Shown: positions 28,370 to 37,138 of the stretch, piece after piece
Layout of the letters: every line of letters starts with the position of its first letter
Numbering within the stretch: position 1 is the stretch's first letter
NCBI GenBank assembly: GCA_026709085.1
Contig: JAPOTR010000050.1
Coordinates: 1 to 64,000 of the forward strand
Length of the DNA: 64,000 nucleotides
From: Cyanobacteria bacterium MAG CAR3_bin_5
Lineage (GTDB): Bacteria > Cyanobacteriota > Cyanobacteriia > PCC-6307 > Cyanobiaceae
Direction of reading: 5' to 3'
Made by a program: the position numbers and the translations under genes
The notes under the pieces: model-generated
The model's database searches: none
Seen by the model: only the letters and a program-made list of their open reading frames with translations
Told to the model about the DNA's origin: nothing

Positions 28370-29245
28370 ATGCCACTTTCTCGAAACGTAGACCGGGTGG
28401 CCACACGGAAATCCACGTCACGCCATGCCTTGAACTACCTGCATTACGGCATCAGGGAAGGGGATCTGTTGCACATCTCTCAAGTGCCCAGGGGTCTTTC
28501 CTGTGAATGTGTGTGTCCAGCCTGCCACAAGTCTTTGGTTGCGAAGAAAGGGCGTCAGCGGGAGCATCATTTTGCCTATGCATCAGGCAACTCGTGTCAA
28601 CATGCAATAGAAACCGCCCTTCACTTGGCGGCCAAAGACGTGCTGGCAAGGAGACGGGAGATCGTCTTGCCAGCCATCGAGATCAGATTTCCTTACGACA
28701 AATCTGTTAATTATGATTTTTCCACCAAAGTGGTCACAATAGCGCCAGAACAACATTACCAACTCGATTCTGTTGAGTTGGAACATCGAGTGTCGGAAAT
28801 TATTCCTGATGTGTTAGCCAAAGTGAAAAATCGATCACTACTTATCGAGATACGAGTGACGCACAAAATTGATGAGCGTAAACTGAAAAAGATTCAAGAT
28901 CTCAATATGTCATGCATTGAAATAGATTTATCAAATATGCCTCGCAACTTTTCCGAAGAAGATATAGAAAAATGGATCATTGAAGCAGGTCCACACAAGC
29001 GCTGGATTCATAATGTTACCATAGAGCAGCGGCGTCAACGTATTCTTTCCCAGGCAACATCTCGTCCACTTTTCACTAATAGGATTCTCTTAACAGAATT
29101 TGTTTGTAATTGTCCACTTGAAGAACATGCTAAGTCTTATTGGATAAACGAAAAACGATATGCAGATTTCATGTATGAATGTGTTTATTGCAAGCATTTT
29201 TTAGCAAAGGATTATGAAAGAGGCTCTGTTATCTGTGATGCTTAA
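28370..29245 (+). CDS. CoiA-like protein: zinc finger plus PD-(D/E)xK nuclease-like domain
   Basis: The 291-residue protein has an N-terminal zinc-finger-like motif (C49-P-A-C52, H67, C76) with H-H-F-A-Y and an E-x-A-L-H-L-A-A-K helix, as in competence protein CoiA and related proteins. A nuclease-like core follows: P146-D147, then L-L-I-E160-I-R, where the third residue of the E-x-K motif is Arg rather than Lys (CoiA proteins also vary here). A second Cys set (C-N-C and C-V-Y-C) lies near the C-terminus. It sits directly upstream of a restriction-modification pair. CoiA-like proteins occur with competence genes and in defence islands; the neighbours favour defence. A weak alternative is a role in incoming DNA processing. 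Confidence 0.65.
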   Translation: MPLSRNVDRVATRKSTSRHALNYLHYGIREGDLLHISQVPRGLSCECVCPACHKSLVAKKGRQREHHFAYASGNSCQHAIETALHLAAKDVLARRREIVLPAIEIRFPYDKSVNYDFSTKVVTIAPEQHYQLDSVELEHRVSEIIPDVLAKVKNRSLLIEIRVTHKIDERKLKKIQDLNMSCIEIDLSNMPRNFSEEDIEKWIIEAGPHKRWIHNVTIEQRRQRILSQATSRPLFTNRILLTEFVCNCPLEEHAKSYWINEKRYADFMYECVYCKHFLAKDYERGSVICDA

Positions 29246-29425
29246 TCAAGAATCAGCAGAGAACAAAATCTCCAGGTTCTCAGCCTCAGCCTCAGCCGTT
29301 GAGAAGCGGTAGCCATGGGTTGAGATGCTCGTGAACTGGAGTGCTTGCGGCTGGGCCTGCATTACGGGCCTATGCTAAAATATGGACGGATGGATCCCGT
29401 ATTGTCCGACTCCAGGAAGAGCCCT

Positions 29426-31156
29426 ATGGCGCATTCGCTACCGTTTCAACCGTCTTTCCAAGGATTCTGCCCGGTCGCAGAAGCCGTTGAGCGGCTTGCC
29501 AGTGACGGCGGCACCGGAGAACGTGGCGCAGTCTACACCAAGCGGGAGGTGGTGGACTTCATGCTTGATCTGGTGGGATACACAGATGATCAGCCCCTCA
29601 CAAGCTTCCGTCTCCTTGAGCCGGCTTTTGGCGCCGGCGACTTTATTTTTCCTGCTGTGAAGCGACTCTTGAGCGCGGCGCAACATGAGGCGGACGGCCT
29701 CAGCCTTGAGCGTCTGGCACCCGCGATCCGTGGCGTCGAACTCCACCGTGCAACTTTTGCATGCAACCGCAAGGCCATGCACGCCATGATGATCGAGCAG
29801 GGCATGGGAGTTTCTGACACCGAAGCCTTATTGGATATATGGCTCAGCCAAGGAGACTTCCTACTCTCTGGTTTTGACCAGGACTTCACCCATGTGGTCG
29901 GCAATCCCCCCTATGTGCGCCAGGAAGCGATTCCCGATGTTCTCATGAAAGAATACCGGCAGCGCTACAACACGATTTATGACCGTGCAGACATCTATGT
30001 GCCGTTCATTGAACAATCACTTCGTTTATTGGGAGTAGAGGGGAAACTCAGCTTTATTTGTACTGACCGCTGGATCAAAAATCGTTATGGCAAAAAACTT
30101 CGCGAACTGGTGAGCAGCACGTATCACCACCTTACAACTTATGTGGATATGGTTGGCACGGACGCATTTCACACAGAAGTGAGTACGTATCCGGCTATCA
30201 TCGTGATTGAGCGTTGTGTTCCAGGGCAGACAAGTAAGGTGACACGTGTATTTTCCTGCCCCAAAATCAACATTAAAGTGCTGAGTGGCCTTGCCCGGGA
30301 GCTTAAAGCGCCGAAACTGCACCCATCGAGCACTATTCGGGAGATCAGCAAAATTGCTGCGGGTGGTGAGCCCTGGATCACTGAGAACCTCGACGCACTT
30401 GCACTTGTGCGACGCCTTGAAGCTGAGTTTCCGCGCTTGGAGGAAGCGGGATGCAAAGTGGGCATTGGTGTTGCAACTGGCGCTGACAAGGCATTCATCA
30501 GCGATTTTGACGCGCTCGATGTTGAACCATCCCGAAAGCTTCCCCTGGTGATGACCAGGGACATTCTCCAGGGCTATGTTCAATGGCGGGGCAAGGGGGT
30601 TATTAACCCTTTTACGGATGATGGCAAGCTTGTCAGTCTTGAGGATTTCCCCAAACTCAGGCGCTATTTGAACAAGCGCCATGGGCAGATTGCAAGGCGG
30701 CACATCGCAACCAAAGTGCCCCAGAACTGGTATCGGACAATCGACCGCATCTATCCCGAACTTGCACGCCGTGAGAAGCTCCTGATTCCTGATATCAAGG
30801 GCAAGGTGTCTATCGTCTACGAAGAAGGCAGGCTCTATCCCCACCATAATCTATATTTTATTACGTCCGACAAGTGGGATGTGCATGCATTGCAAGCCAT
30901 CATGCAATCCGGCATTGCTCGACTCTTCATTTCCCTCTATTCAACCAGGATGCGCGGCGGCTATCTGCGATTTCAGGCCCAGTACCTCCGGCGCATCAGG
31001 CTACCCCGTTGGGAGAGCCTGAGTGATTCTGTTCGGGAGCGCTTGAAGCACTATTCAGAGACCAATGATCAGCAGGAACTGAACGAGATTGTGATGAGCC
31101 TTTATGGTCTTTCTTCCGATGAAATGACTTTGGTTGAGGGAGAGAGAGTCAAATGA
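29426..31156 (+). CDS. Adenine-specific DNA methyltransferase, PaeR7I/XhoI-type
   Basis: A 576-residue N6-adenine methyltransferase. The SAM motif [11 protein letters not shown] is at 63-73 and the catalytic N-P-P-Y at about 161-164. The N-terminal [15 protein letters not shown] is typical of PaeR7I-family modification enzymes. The start ATG at 29426 (M-A-H-S-L-P-F) fits the family and has AGGA upstream; frames starting earlier add unmatched residues. It overlaps the restriction gene by 4 bp (ATGA). Expected recognition sequence is CTCGAG by analogy with the partner endonuclease. Confidence 0.88.
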   Translation: MAHSLPFQPSFQGFCPVAEAVERLASDGGTGERGAVYTKREVVDFMLDLVGYTDDQPLTSFRLLEPAFGAGDFIFPAVKRLLSAAQHEADGLSLERLAPAIRGVELHRATFACNRKAMHAMMIEQGMGVSDTEALLDIWLSQGDFLLSGFDQDFTHVVGNPPYVRQEAIPDVLMKEYRQRYNTIYDRADIYVPFIEQSLRLLGVEGKLSFICTDRWIKNRYGKKLRELVSSTYHHLTTYVDMVGTDAFHTEVSTYPAIIVIERCVPGQTSKVTRVFSCPKINIKVLSGLARELKAPKLHPSSTIREISKIAAGGEPWITENLDALALVRRLEAEFPRLEEAGCKVGIGVATGADKAFISDFDALDVEPSRKLPLVMTRDILQGYVQWRGKGVINPFTDDGKLVSLEDFPKLRRYLNKRHGQIARRHIATKVPQNWYRTIDRIYPELARREKLLIPDIKGKVSIVYEEGRLYPHHNLYFITSDKWDVHALQAIMQSGIARLFISLYSTRMRGGYLRFQAQYLRRIRLPRWESLSDSVRERLKHYSETNDQQELNEIVMSLYGLSSDEMTLVEGERVK

Positions 31157-31893
31157 GTCTTGATCTTGCCAACTATGAAACCCAAGCCCGTGAGGCCGTC
31201 AAGCTCTTCTGGGGCAGCCGTGAAGCTGCGCTCGCCAGGCAGATCGAATCCGGTAACCAGGATATGGGTTCCCGTGGCGCGGTGACGGCGGGCAAGAATA
31301 TGGATGGATTTCTTACAATTGCCCAATCACTGATTGAGGCCAATGGGTTTGCCCTTGCTGATATTTTCATACAGAAGCGTGTTTTGACGCTGCCAGGTTT
31401 CTTCCGGGCAACAAAGCTTTGGGACATGCTTGTGATTCATCACGGCGAGCTTGTTGCGGCGCTCGAATTCAAATCCCAAGTCGGCCCGTCTTTTGGCAAC
31501 AACTTCAACAATCGATCAGAAGAGGCCATTGGTGCTGCGCACGATCTTTGGACAGCCTACCGAGAGGGGGCATTTGGCAAAGATGCGCCACGCCCGTTTC
31601 TCGGTTGGATTATGCTTCTCGAGGATTGCGACAAGTCCAACATGCCGGTGCAGGACAAAGAGCCATATTTCCCGGTTGATCCAGCTTTCAAGGGCACGTC
31701 CTACGCCCAGCGCTATAACTTGCTGTGCAAACGGCTTGTACAGGAAGGACTCTATTCAAGCGCGACCTTTATTCTCTCACCTCGCACGGCGTCTGAAGAC
31801 GGCCAGTATCGCTACCTCAGTGCGCTCACCTCGCTCAAAACATTCGTTACCGAGTTTGCTGGTCATATCGCGACCGTAGCAGCAAAACGATAG
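31153..31893 (+). CDS. Type II restriction endonuclease, PaeR7I/XhoI family
   Basis: The 246-residue protein closely follows the PaeR7I pattern: [25 protein letters not shown] and [19 protein letters not shown]-(D/E)xK centre is visible as D91, E105 and K107. Members cut CTCGAG. A CTCGAG sequence occurs inside the gene at 31618-31623, so methylation by the partner is needed to protect it. The pair looks intact and should be functional. The region from 27.6 to 31.9 kb is an accessory insertion between futB and a UPF0104 gene. Confidence 0.9.
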   Translation: MSLDLANYETQAREAVKLFWGSREAALARQIESGNQDMGSRGAVTAGKNMDGFLTIAQSLIEANGFALADIFIQKRVLTLPGFFRATKLWDMLVIHHGELVAALEFKSQVGPSFGNNFNNRSEEAIGAAHDLWTAYREGAFGKDAPRPFLGWIMLLEDCDKSNMPVQDKEPYFPVDPAFKGTSYAQRYNLLCKRLVQEGLYSSATFILSPRTASEDGQYRYLSALTSLKTFVTEFAGHIATVAAKR

Positions 31894-32004
31894 CGCTGGT
31901 GACAGCTATACAGGATCCAAACGAGGGCCTTGGAAAGATCTCAATGCGTAGTTGTCTGACCAATAACCGGGATAACGGATACATTATCGCTGGGTTCTAT
32001 ATGC

Positions 32005-32910
32005 CTATCGAACACACCTCAACCCCCACACCCCTGCCGCCGCCAGAGCGTCTCCTATGGTGGAGGCCACCCGGTAGCTGAGGGCAGTGGCCAGTAGGGC
32101 CGCCTCGTCCGGCATCACGCTTTCCAGCCGGAGCACCAGCACCAATTCGAACACTCCCAGGCCTGCGGGGGCGCCGGGAATGACCAGGCCGGCTGTCCAC
32201 GCCAGGGCAAAGGCGGCGAGCAGGGATCCCGGGGGCGCCCCGGGGGGCAGGAACGCGGACGCACAGAGGGCAAAGCCCAGATAACGCACCAGTACAAAAG
32301 CCGTCTCCGCCAGCAACGGGCCGCCCGGGAAGGATCCCGGCAATACCTGGCCGGGGGACAGCTTGGCGGTGGCAATTCCTCCAACCCGGGGCAGCTTGAC
32401 ACGATGCAGGAGACGTTTCATCAGGGGCTTTTGCCACCCCGGCAGCAGACACAACACCGCCAGAGGCCCCAGCAGCCCCAACCCCCGCTGCCAGCCCCCC
32501 AGGGGCAACAGCAACAGGGCGGCAACGGCCATCAGCAGGGGATCCAGCAACACCCCCATGGCAGCCTGGCCCCAGCCATGGCCATGACTCCGCAGCAGTT
32601 GGATCCGCCCGGCCAAATGCCAGATTCCGCCTGGGATGTACTTCAGTAGATTGGTCCGGGCAAAGACAACCACCGCCTGAACCGTGGGCAGGGGACAGCG
32701 CAACCAGCGCAGCAGCACCGCCCAGGCCACGCCGTTGACGGCCACCGCCAGACCGCTGACCAGCGCCCCGGCTGCCAACAGCCACCAGTCCCGTGGAGCC
32801 AGACTGAGCTCCAGAAGCTGACGGCCCTGATCCCCCATGGCCCACCCCAGGCAGCCGAAGCACGCCAGACTCACGGCCCAGCGGCCCACCAGGCCCGTTC
32901 TCTTCTTCAA
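32005..32910 (-). CDS. UPF0104/LPG synthase-like integral membrane protein
   Basis: A 301-residue protein with about seven hydrophobic segments and the features L-L-K-Y-I-P-G-G-I-W and P-G-A-P-A-G-L-G-V-F-E found in the lysylphosphatidylglycerol synthase transmembrane (UPF0104/YbhN) family. The C-terminal transferase domain of MprF is absent, so it is more likely a flippase-like or lipid-transport protein. The start is a TTG at 32910 that overlaps the larC stop (TTGA), since upstream frame is antisense to nothing conserved and lies inside larC. Translational coupling to larC is likely. Confidence 0.75.
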   Translation of the reverse strand: MKKRTGLVGRWAVSLACFGCLGWAMGDQGRQLLELSLAPRDWWLLAAGALVSGLAVAVNGVAWAVLLRWLRCPLPTVQAVVVFARTNLLKYIPGGIWHLAGRIQLLRSHGHGWGQAAMGVLLDPLLMAVAALLLLPLGGWQRGLGLLGPLAVLCLLPGWQKPLMKRLLHRVKLPRVGGIATAKLSPGQVLPGSFPGGPLLAETAFVLVRYLGFALCASAFLPPGAPPGSLLAAFALAWTAGLVIPGAPAGLGVFELVLVLRLESVMPDEAALLATALSYRVASTIGDALAAAGVWGLRCVR

Positions 32911-34118
32911 GGCTCCAGGAAGGGTTGCACCTGTCGGCGCACCTCCTGCAGGGGCAGGCGGTGGTGGTGGGCCAGGTCCGCCAGGTCCCCGTGTTCCGCC
33001 TTCCCCCGCCTGCTGCCGTCCGGCAAGATGGCCCACTTGATCCGTACCGGCCCCAACGGGGTCTGTCGCTGCTCCTGGCGCCGGGGCAGGATCCAGCGGT
33101 GATGCCACTGCTCCCGTAAGCCCAGGGTGGTGGAGTGGCGCCACAGAAGTTGCCGCAGTGCCGGCAAGTCGTCAGGTCGCGCCAGAACCTGCACCAGGTG
33201 GCCGGGACGTTGCTTTTTCATGTGGATGGGTTGTAGCCAGGCATCCAGGGCGCCGCCTTCCAGCATGGCCTGCTGCAGGGTGGCCAGCGCTTCCCCGTCC
33301 ATGTCGTCGATTTGGCAACCCACCAGCACCACCCACTCCTGGAACGGCGCCAGCGGCGGGGCCGGGCGCCCGGGGTTGGGCCATGGCTCCGCCAGCAGCA
33401 ACCGCACCTGATTGGGGCGATCCAGCCGCCGTTGTCCAAGACCGATGCCCACTTGGCGCGGCGCCAGTGCCGGCGCCACCCCGAAACGCCGGCTCCAGGT
33501 GACCGCCAGGGCCAGTCCCGTGGGGGTCACCAGCTCTCCTGGGGGCCAGCCTTCACAGCCCAGCAAGGGAACGCGGTGGGCGCTGGCCAGTTCCAGCACC
33601 GCCGGGGCGGGGATGGGCAACAGGCCGTGGGCCGTGGTCACGGAGCCATGGCCTGCCGGCAGGGGGGAACAACTGATGGTCTCCACGTCCAGATGGCAAA
33701 GACCGGCACACACACCCAGCACGTCGGCAACGGCGTCCAGGGCCCCCACCTCATGGAAATGCACGTCATCCACCGGGCAGCCGTGGACCCGGGCCTCCGC
33801 CGCCGCCAATAGCCCGAAGCAGCGCAGCGCCGCCTTCCGCACCGGATCCTCCAGGGGGGCGCTCAGCAGGAGTTGGCGCAACTGGCGCCAATGGCGGTGA
33901 TCCTCCTGGGGGGTCAGCACCTCCACGTGGGCCTTGATGCCCCGCAATCCGCCGTTGCTGCCCGGCCGGGTCACAATGCGGCATTGATCCGCCAGGCCCA
34001 GTTGATGCAGGGGTTGATTGAGGACCGCCTCCGGTACGCCCAGATCCGCCAGGGCCGCCAGGAGCATATCCCCCGCAATGCCGGTGGGACAGTCCCAGTG
34101 GAGAATGGCTTGGGTCAT
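32907..34118 (-). CDS. larC: Nickel-pincer cofactor biosynthesis protein LarC
   Basis: LarC (403 residues) inserts nickel into the pyridinium dithiocarboxylate cofactor of lactate racemase and related enzymes. The start W-D-C-P-T-G-I-A-G-D-M-L-L is diagnostic, as is H-F-H-E-V-G-A-L-D-A-V-A-D. The C-terminal LarC2 part (I-D-D-M-D-G-E, and M-K-K-Q-R-P-G) is in the same frame, so no programmed frameshift is needed as in Lactobacillus. ATG 34118 was chosen by family alignment. The larB gene is in the same window at 56097, unlinked; larE and larA were not seen. Confidence 0.92.
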   Translation of the reverse strand: MTQAILHWDCPTGIAGDMLLAALADLGVPEAVLNQPLHQLGLADQCRIVTRPGSNGGLRGIKAHVEVLTPQEDHRHWRQLRQLLLSAPLEDPVRKAALRCFGLLAAAEARVHGCPVDDVHFHEVGALDAVADVLGVCAGLCHLDVETISCSPLPAGHGSVTTAHGLLPIPAPAVLELASAHRVPLLGCEGWPPGELVTPTGLALAVTWSRRFGVAPALAPRQVGIGLGQRRLDRPNQVRLLLAEPWPNPGRPAPPLAPFQEWVVLVGCQIDDMDGEALATLQQAMLEGGALDAWLQPIHMKKQRPGHLVQVLARPDDLPALRQLLWRHSTTLGLREQWHHRWILPRRQEQRQTPLGPVRIKWAILPDGSRRGKAEHGDLADLAHHHRLPLQEVRRQVQPFLEP

Positions 34119-34134
34119 GGGTGGGCGCCCCTCG

Positions 34135-34986
34135 TCAAGATGCCGGGGCCGCATCACCGCCAACGGTGACCGCAAAAGCATCCAGTTGCCGATTGAACTT
34201 CATCAATTGCTCATCACTCAGGGATTGGCGGCTGGTGTGGCCAAAGTGGCGTTTCAGGAAGGCTCGGCCCTGGTCGGTAGTCCAACCCAACTGGCGCAAC
34301 AGGGTATTGCCGTTCTGAATCAGCAACTCCCGGGAGGGCGGTGGCTGCTGAAGATCCCCCGGCAACAGATCCCCCGGCAGCGGCGCCGTACACGAATCCG
34401 CCGGGGGAGAGAGTGTCTGCAGGGCGTCAATGTAAAGCCGTAGATCCTGGTAGCGGGTGATCCTGCTGCGCTCCATGTAGCCCAACCAGCGCTCCAGGTA
34501 GACACTCTCCTGGTTCCGGTCCCAGCCCAGTCTTTCCAGGTGTGCCTCCACCAGGGCCAGGTCTTCACTCCAGTCCGCCGGTTCGGAGGCGTCTTCAGAT
34601 TCAGAGACGGCAGGGCCGGGTGGTGGTGGTTGCGGCGTCAGCGGCACGGTTGGGGGAGAGACGGTTGGCGGCCCAGGGGGGAGCCCCTCCGGCTCCGGCT
34701 TCAGGGGCTCCGGCTTGAGGATGTCCGCTGCCGGCACGGGTGCTTCCACCGTGGCGGGCGGCGGCGGAGAGGGGTGCTGCTGCTCCGGGGCGGGGTGGGT
34801 TTCCAGAAGCATCCGGGCGGCCCGGCGGCGGGCCCGGTCTTCCGCCACCTCGGCGGTGGTGGCTTCGCCAAACGCCATGGCCAACAACCGGCCTCCCCCC
34901 TCGCAACTGGCTTCCACCACCCGCGCCCCCAATTCGGCATGAACAAGCCGTACCCGCCAAATCTGTTTGGTGGTGTCGGAGGTCAC
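34135..34986 (-). CDS. Conserved cyanobacterial protein with proline-rich linker
   Basis: The 283-residue protein starts at a GTG. It has an N-terminal domain of about 65 residues (W-R-V-R-L-V-H-A-E-L-G, R-A-R-R-R-A-A-R-M-L-L), a Pro/Glu-rich linker (about 70-130), and a C-terminal helical half with two repeats: L-E-R-L-G-W-D-R-N-Q-E-S-V-Y-L-E-R-W and L-R-Q-L-G-W-T-T-D-Q-G-R-A-F-L-K-R-H-F-G. These tandem L-G-W helical units occur in conserved cyanobacterial proteins of unknown role. It is 16 bp upstream of larC on the same strand, so co-expression is likely. Confidence 0.7.
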   Translation of the reverse strand: MTSDTTKQIWRVRLVHAELGARVVEASCEGGGRLLAMAFGEATTAEVAEDRARRRAARMLLETHPAPEQQHPSPPPPATVEAPVPAADILKPEPLKPEPEGLPPGPPTVSPPTVPLTPQPPPPGPAVSESEDASEPADWSEDLALVEAHLERLGWDRNQESVYLERWLGYMERSRITRYQDLRLYIDALQTLSPPADSCTAPLPGDLLPGDLQQPPPSRELLIQNGNTLLRQLGWTTDQGRAFLKRHFGHTSRQSLSDEQLMKFNRQLDAFAVTVGGDAAPAS

Positions 34987-35245
34987 GGGACGGTGTTCAA
35001 CGGGATGGCCCTACCAGGGTACGGAGACAGAACCAGCCCGTGGGACAGTGCCCCACGGGGACCAGCCCTGCTAGCATTGTCAGTGTGTTTTGTATTCCAG
35101 ATTACAGGAGTGTAAGAGAAAGAGAAACTTGCCCGCCAGATCGTTAGATGCTCCTGGATGTTCATGGGGCGCCGATACACCACAACAAAAGGTTGACAAT
35201 CCGGCCATTCGGCTTAAGACTGGCAGGGAACTGGAACCCAAACAC

Positions 35246-36610
35246 ATGGTGACACTGTTGCCCTCGGTGGCTGCTGTGACAGGAGGAATTGAGGGGGTCA
35301 TTAAGTCTATCAACGATCCCATCAACAGTTTTGCCTGGGGCTGGCCCACGGTGCTGCTGATCGCTGCAACGGGCATTCTGCTGATGGCGCGGCTCGGCTT
35401 CATGCCGATCCGGCGGTTGGGCTACGGCTTCCGCCTGATGCTGAAGCCTACGGACGCATCGGACAAGGACGGGGAGATCACCCCCTTCCAGGCCTTGATG
35501 ACCTCCCTCTCCGCCACGGTGGGCACCGGCAACATTGCCGGCGTGGCGACGGCCATCTTCGTAGGGGGACCCGGAGCCGTATTCTGGATGTGGGTCGTTG
35601 CCTTCTTCGGTATTGCCACAAAGTATGCCGAAGCGGTCCTGGCGGTGCATTATCGAGAGGTGGACCCCCTGGGCAACCATGTGGGCGGCCCCATGTACTA
35701 CATCAAGAACGGCCTCGGCTTGAGTTGGCTGGGGGGGGCGTTTGCCCTCTTTGGCATGCTGGCGGCGTTCGGCATCGGCAACGGGGTTCAATCGTTTGAG
35801 GTGGCCAGGGCGCTGGGAACGTGGGGCATCCCAACCGGGATAACCGCGGTGGTGATGGGGGCGCTGGTGTTTCTGGTCATTATTGGCGGCGTCAAAAGAA
35901 TCGCCCTGGCAGCCTCTGCGGTGGTGCCTTTCATGGCCATCGGCTATGTTGTGGTTTGCCTGCTGCTGCTGGTGATCAATGCAGGTGCGGTTCCCGCCGC
36001 CATTGGCAGTATTTTTTCCGATGCTTTCACGGGGGAGGCTGCAGCAGGCGGCGCCGTTGGCACGGTGATTCTTCAGGGCTTCAAGCGGGGGATCTTCTCC
36101 AATGAAGCCGGTCTGGGCAGTGCTCCCATCGCCCATGCAGCGGCAAAAACAAGTTCCCCTGTGCGCCAGGGCGCCATTGCCATGCTGGGCACCTTTATCG
36201 ATACCATCGTCATCTGCACCATGACGGCCCTGGTCATCATCTCCAGCGGCGCCATCAGTGGGGGGGAGTCAGGCTCTAACCTGTCCATCGCGGCTTTCAA
36301 CGAAAGCTTGAGCGGCAGCGGCGGAATCGTGACCTTGGCTCTGTTGTTCTTTGCCTTCACCACCGTGCTGGGCTGGAGTTTCTACGGTGAGAAATGCACC
36401 GAGTTTCTCTTTGGCGTGAAGGCCATCAAGCCTTTTCGTCTGGTGTGGGTGGCGGTGGTGGTCATTGGCTCCATTGCCGGCGACCGGGGCATTGTCTGGG
36501 GTCTGGCCGATACCCTGAACGGGCTGATGGCAATTCCGAACCTGATTGCCCTGGTGTTGCTCTCCGGCACGGTCTACAAGCTCACCAGAGATTACGCCTT
36601 CTCAGAGTAG
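35246..36610 (+). CDS. Sodium:alanine symporter, AGCS family
   Basis: The 454-residue protein has about 11 hydrophobic helices and AGCS signatures: A-T-V-G-T-G-N-I-A-G-V-A-T-A, G-G-P-G-A-V-F-W-M-W, and S-N-E-A-G-L-G-S-A-P-I-A-H-A-A. It is expected to import alanine or glycine with sodium across the inner membrane. I chose ATG 35246; the frame runs open further upstream but without hydrophobic or conserved sequence. The region between 34987 and 35245 shows no gene. Confidence 0.9.
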   Translation: MVTLLPSVAAVTGGIEGVIKSINDPINSFAWGWPTVLLIAATGILLMARLGFMPIRRLGYGFRLMLKPTDASDKDGEITPFQALMTSLSATVGTGNIAGVATAIFVGGPGAVFWMWVVAFFGIATKYAEAVLAVHYREVDPLGNHVGGPMYYIKNGLGLSWLGGAFALFGMLAAFGIGNGVQSFEVARALGTWGIPTGITAVVMGALVFLVIIGGVKRIALAASAVVPFMAIGYVVVCLLLLVINAGAVPAAIGSIFSDAFTGEAAAGGAVGTVILQGFKRGIFSNEAGLGSAPIAHAAAKTSSPVRQGAIAMLGTFIDTIVICTMTALVIISSGAISGGESGSNLSIAAFNESLSGSGGIVTLALLFFAFTTVLGWSFYGEKCTEFLFGVKAIKPFRLVWVAVVVIGSIAGDRGIVWGLADTLNGLMAIPNLIALVLLSGTVYKLTRDYAFSE

Positions 36611-36645
36611 GGCTTCCCCTTCAACGGAGTTTGATCGCGGTGGTG

Positions 36646-36975
36646 ATGCAGCGCACCCGCCTACGCCAGGTGACGGGGAGAACCTTCCCCTCCCTGGAGC
36701 TTTGGGCGGCCAATCCCTGGCGCCATGTGTCCTTGCTGGCTGTGGTCTTCACCACCGCGTTCTTTCTGGGGAACAGCATCACCACTGTTGCCGGCTCGTT
36801 GAACCACCTGGATCCCGTAGTGGCCGGCGTCACCATGGCCCTGACGGAAGTGTTGGTAAGACAGCGGCCCCGGTTGCAGCGACAGGCCAACCGTCTCTGG
36901 CTCCACTTGGCGGACGGTCTTCGTCTGGGTTTTCTCTACGGAGTGATCCTGGACGGATACCGCCTGATGACCTAG
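36646..36975 (+). CDS. DUF565/Ycf20 family protein
   Basis: A 109-residue protein beginning M-Q-R-T-R-L with two hydrophobic segments (L-A-V-V-F-T-T-A-F-F-L-G-N-S and V-A-G-V-T-M-A-L). The sequence R-L-G-F-L-Y-G-V-I-L-D-G-Y near the C-terminus is typical of Ycf20 proteins of cyanobacteria and chloroplasts. In plants and algae, Ycf20 is linked to non-photochemical quenching. ATG 36646 was chosen from the family start; a TTG at 36631 is possible. It follows the symporter by 35 bp. Confidence 0.75.
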   Translation: MQRTRLRQVTGRTFPSLELWAANPWRHVSLLAVVFTTAFFLGNSITTVAGSLNHLDPVVAGVTMALTEVLVRQRPRLQRQANRLWLHLADGLRLGFLYGVILDGYRLMT

Positions 36976-37138
36976 CCTGATCGCCAAGCCCGGCGGGCGG
37001 CCCACAGTCACCGAACAGCGCCATGGCGCGACCACAGGACGTCACAACCCTTGTTGCCACAGACCCATGGGCTTCAACTGGCATCTTCGGGGGATCTCTG
37101 CCATTGTGAAACCACTTGTTCCCTCCCCAATCCCGGTG

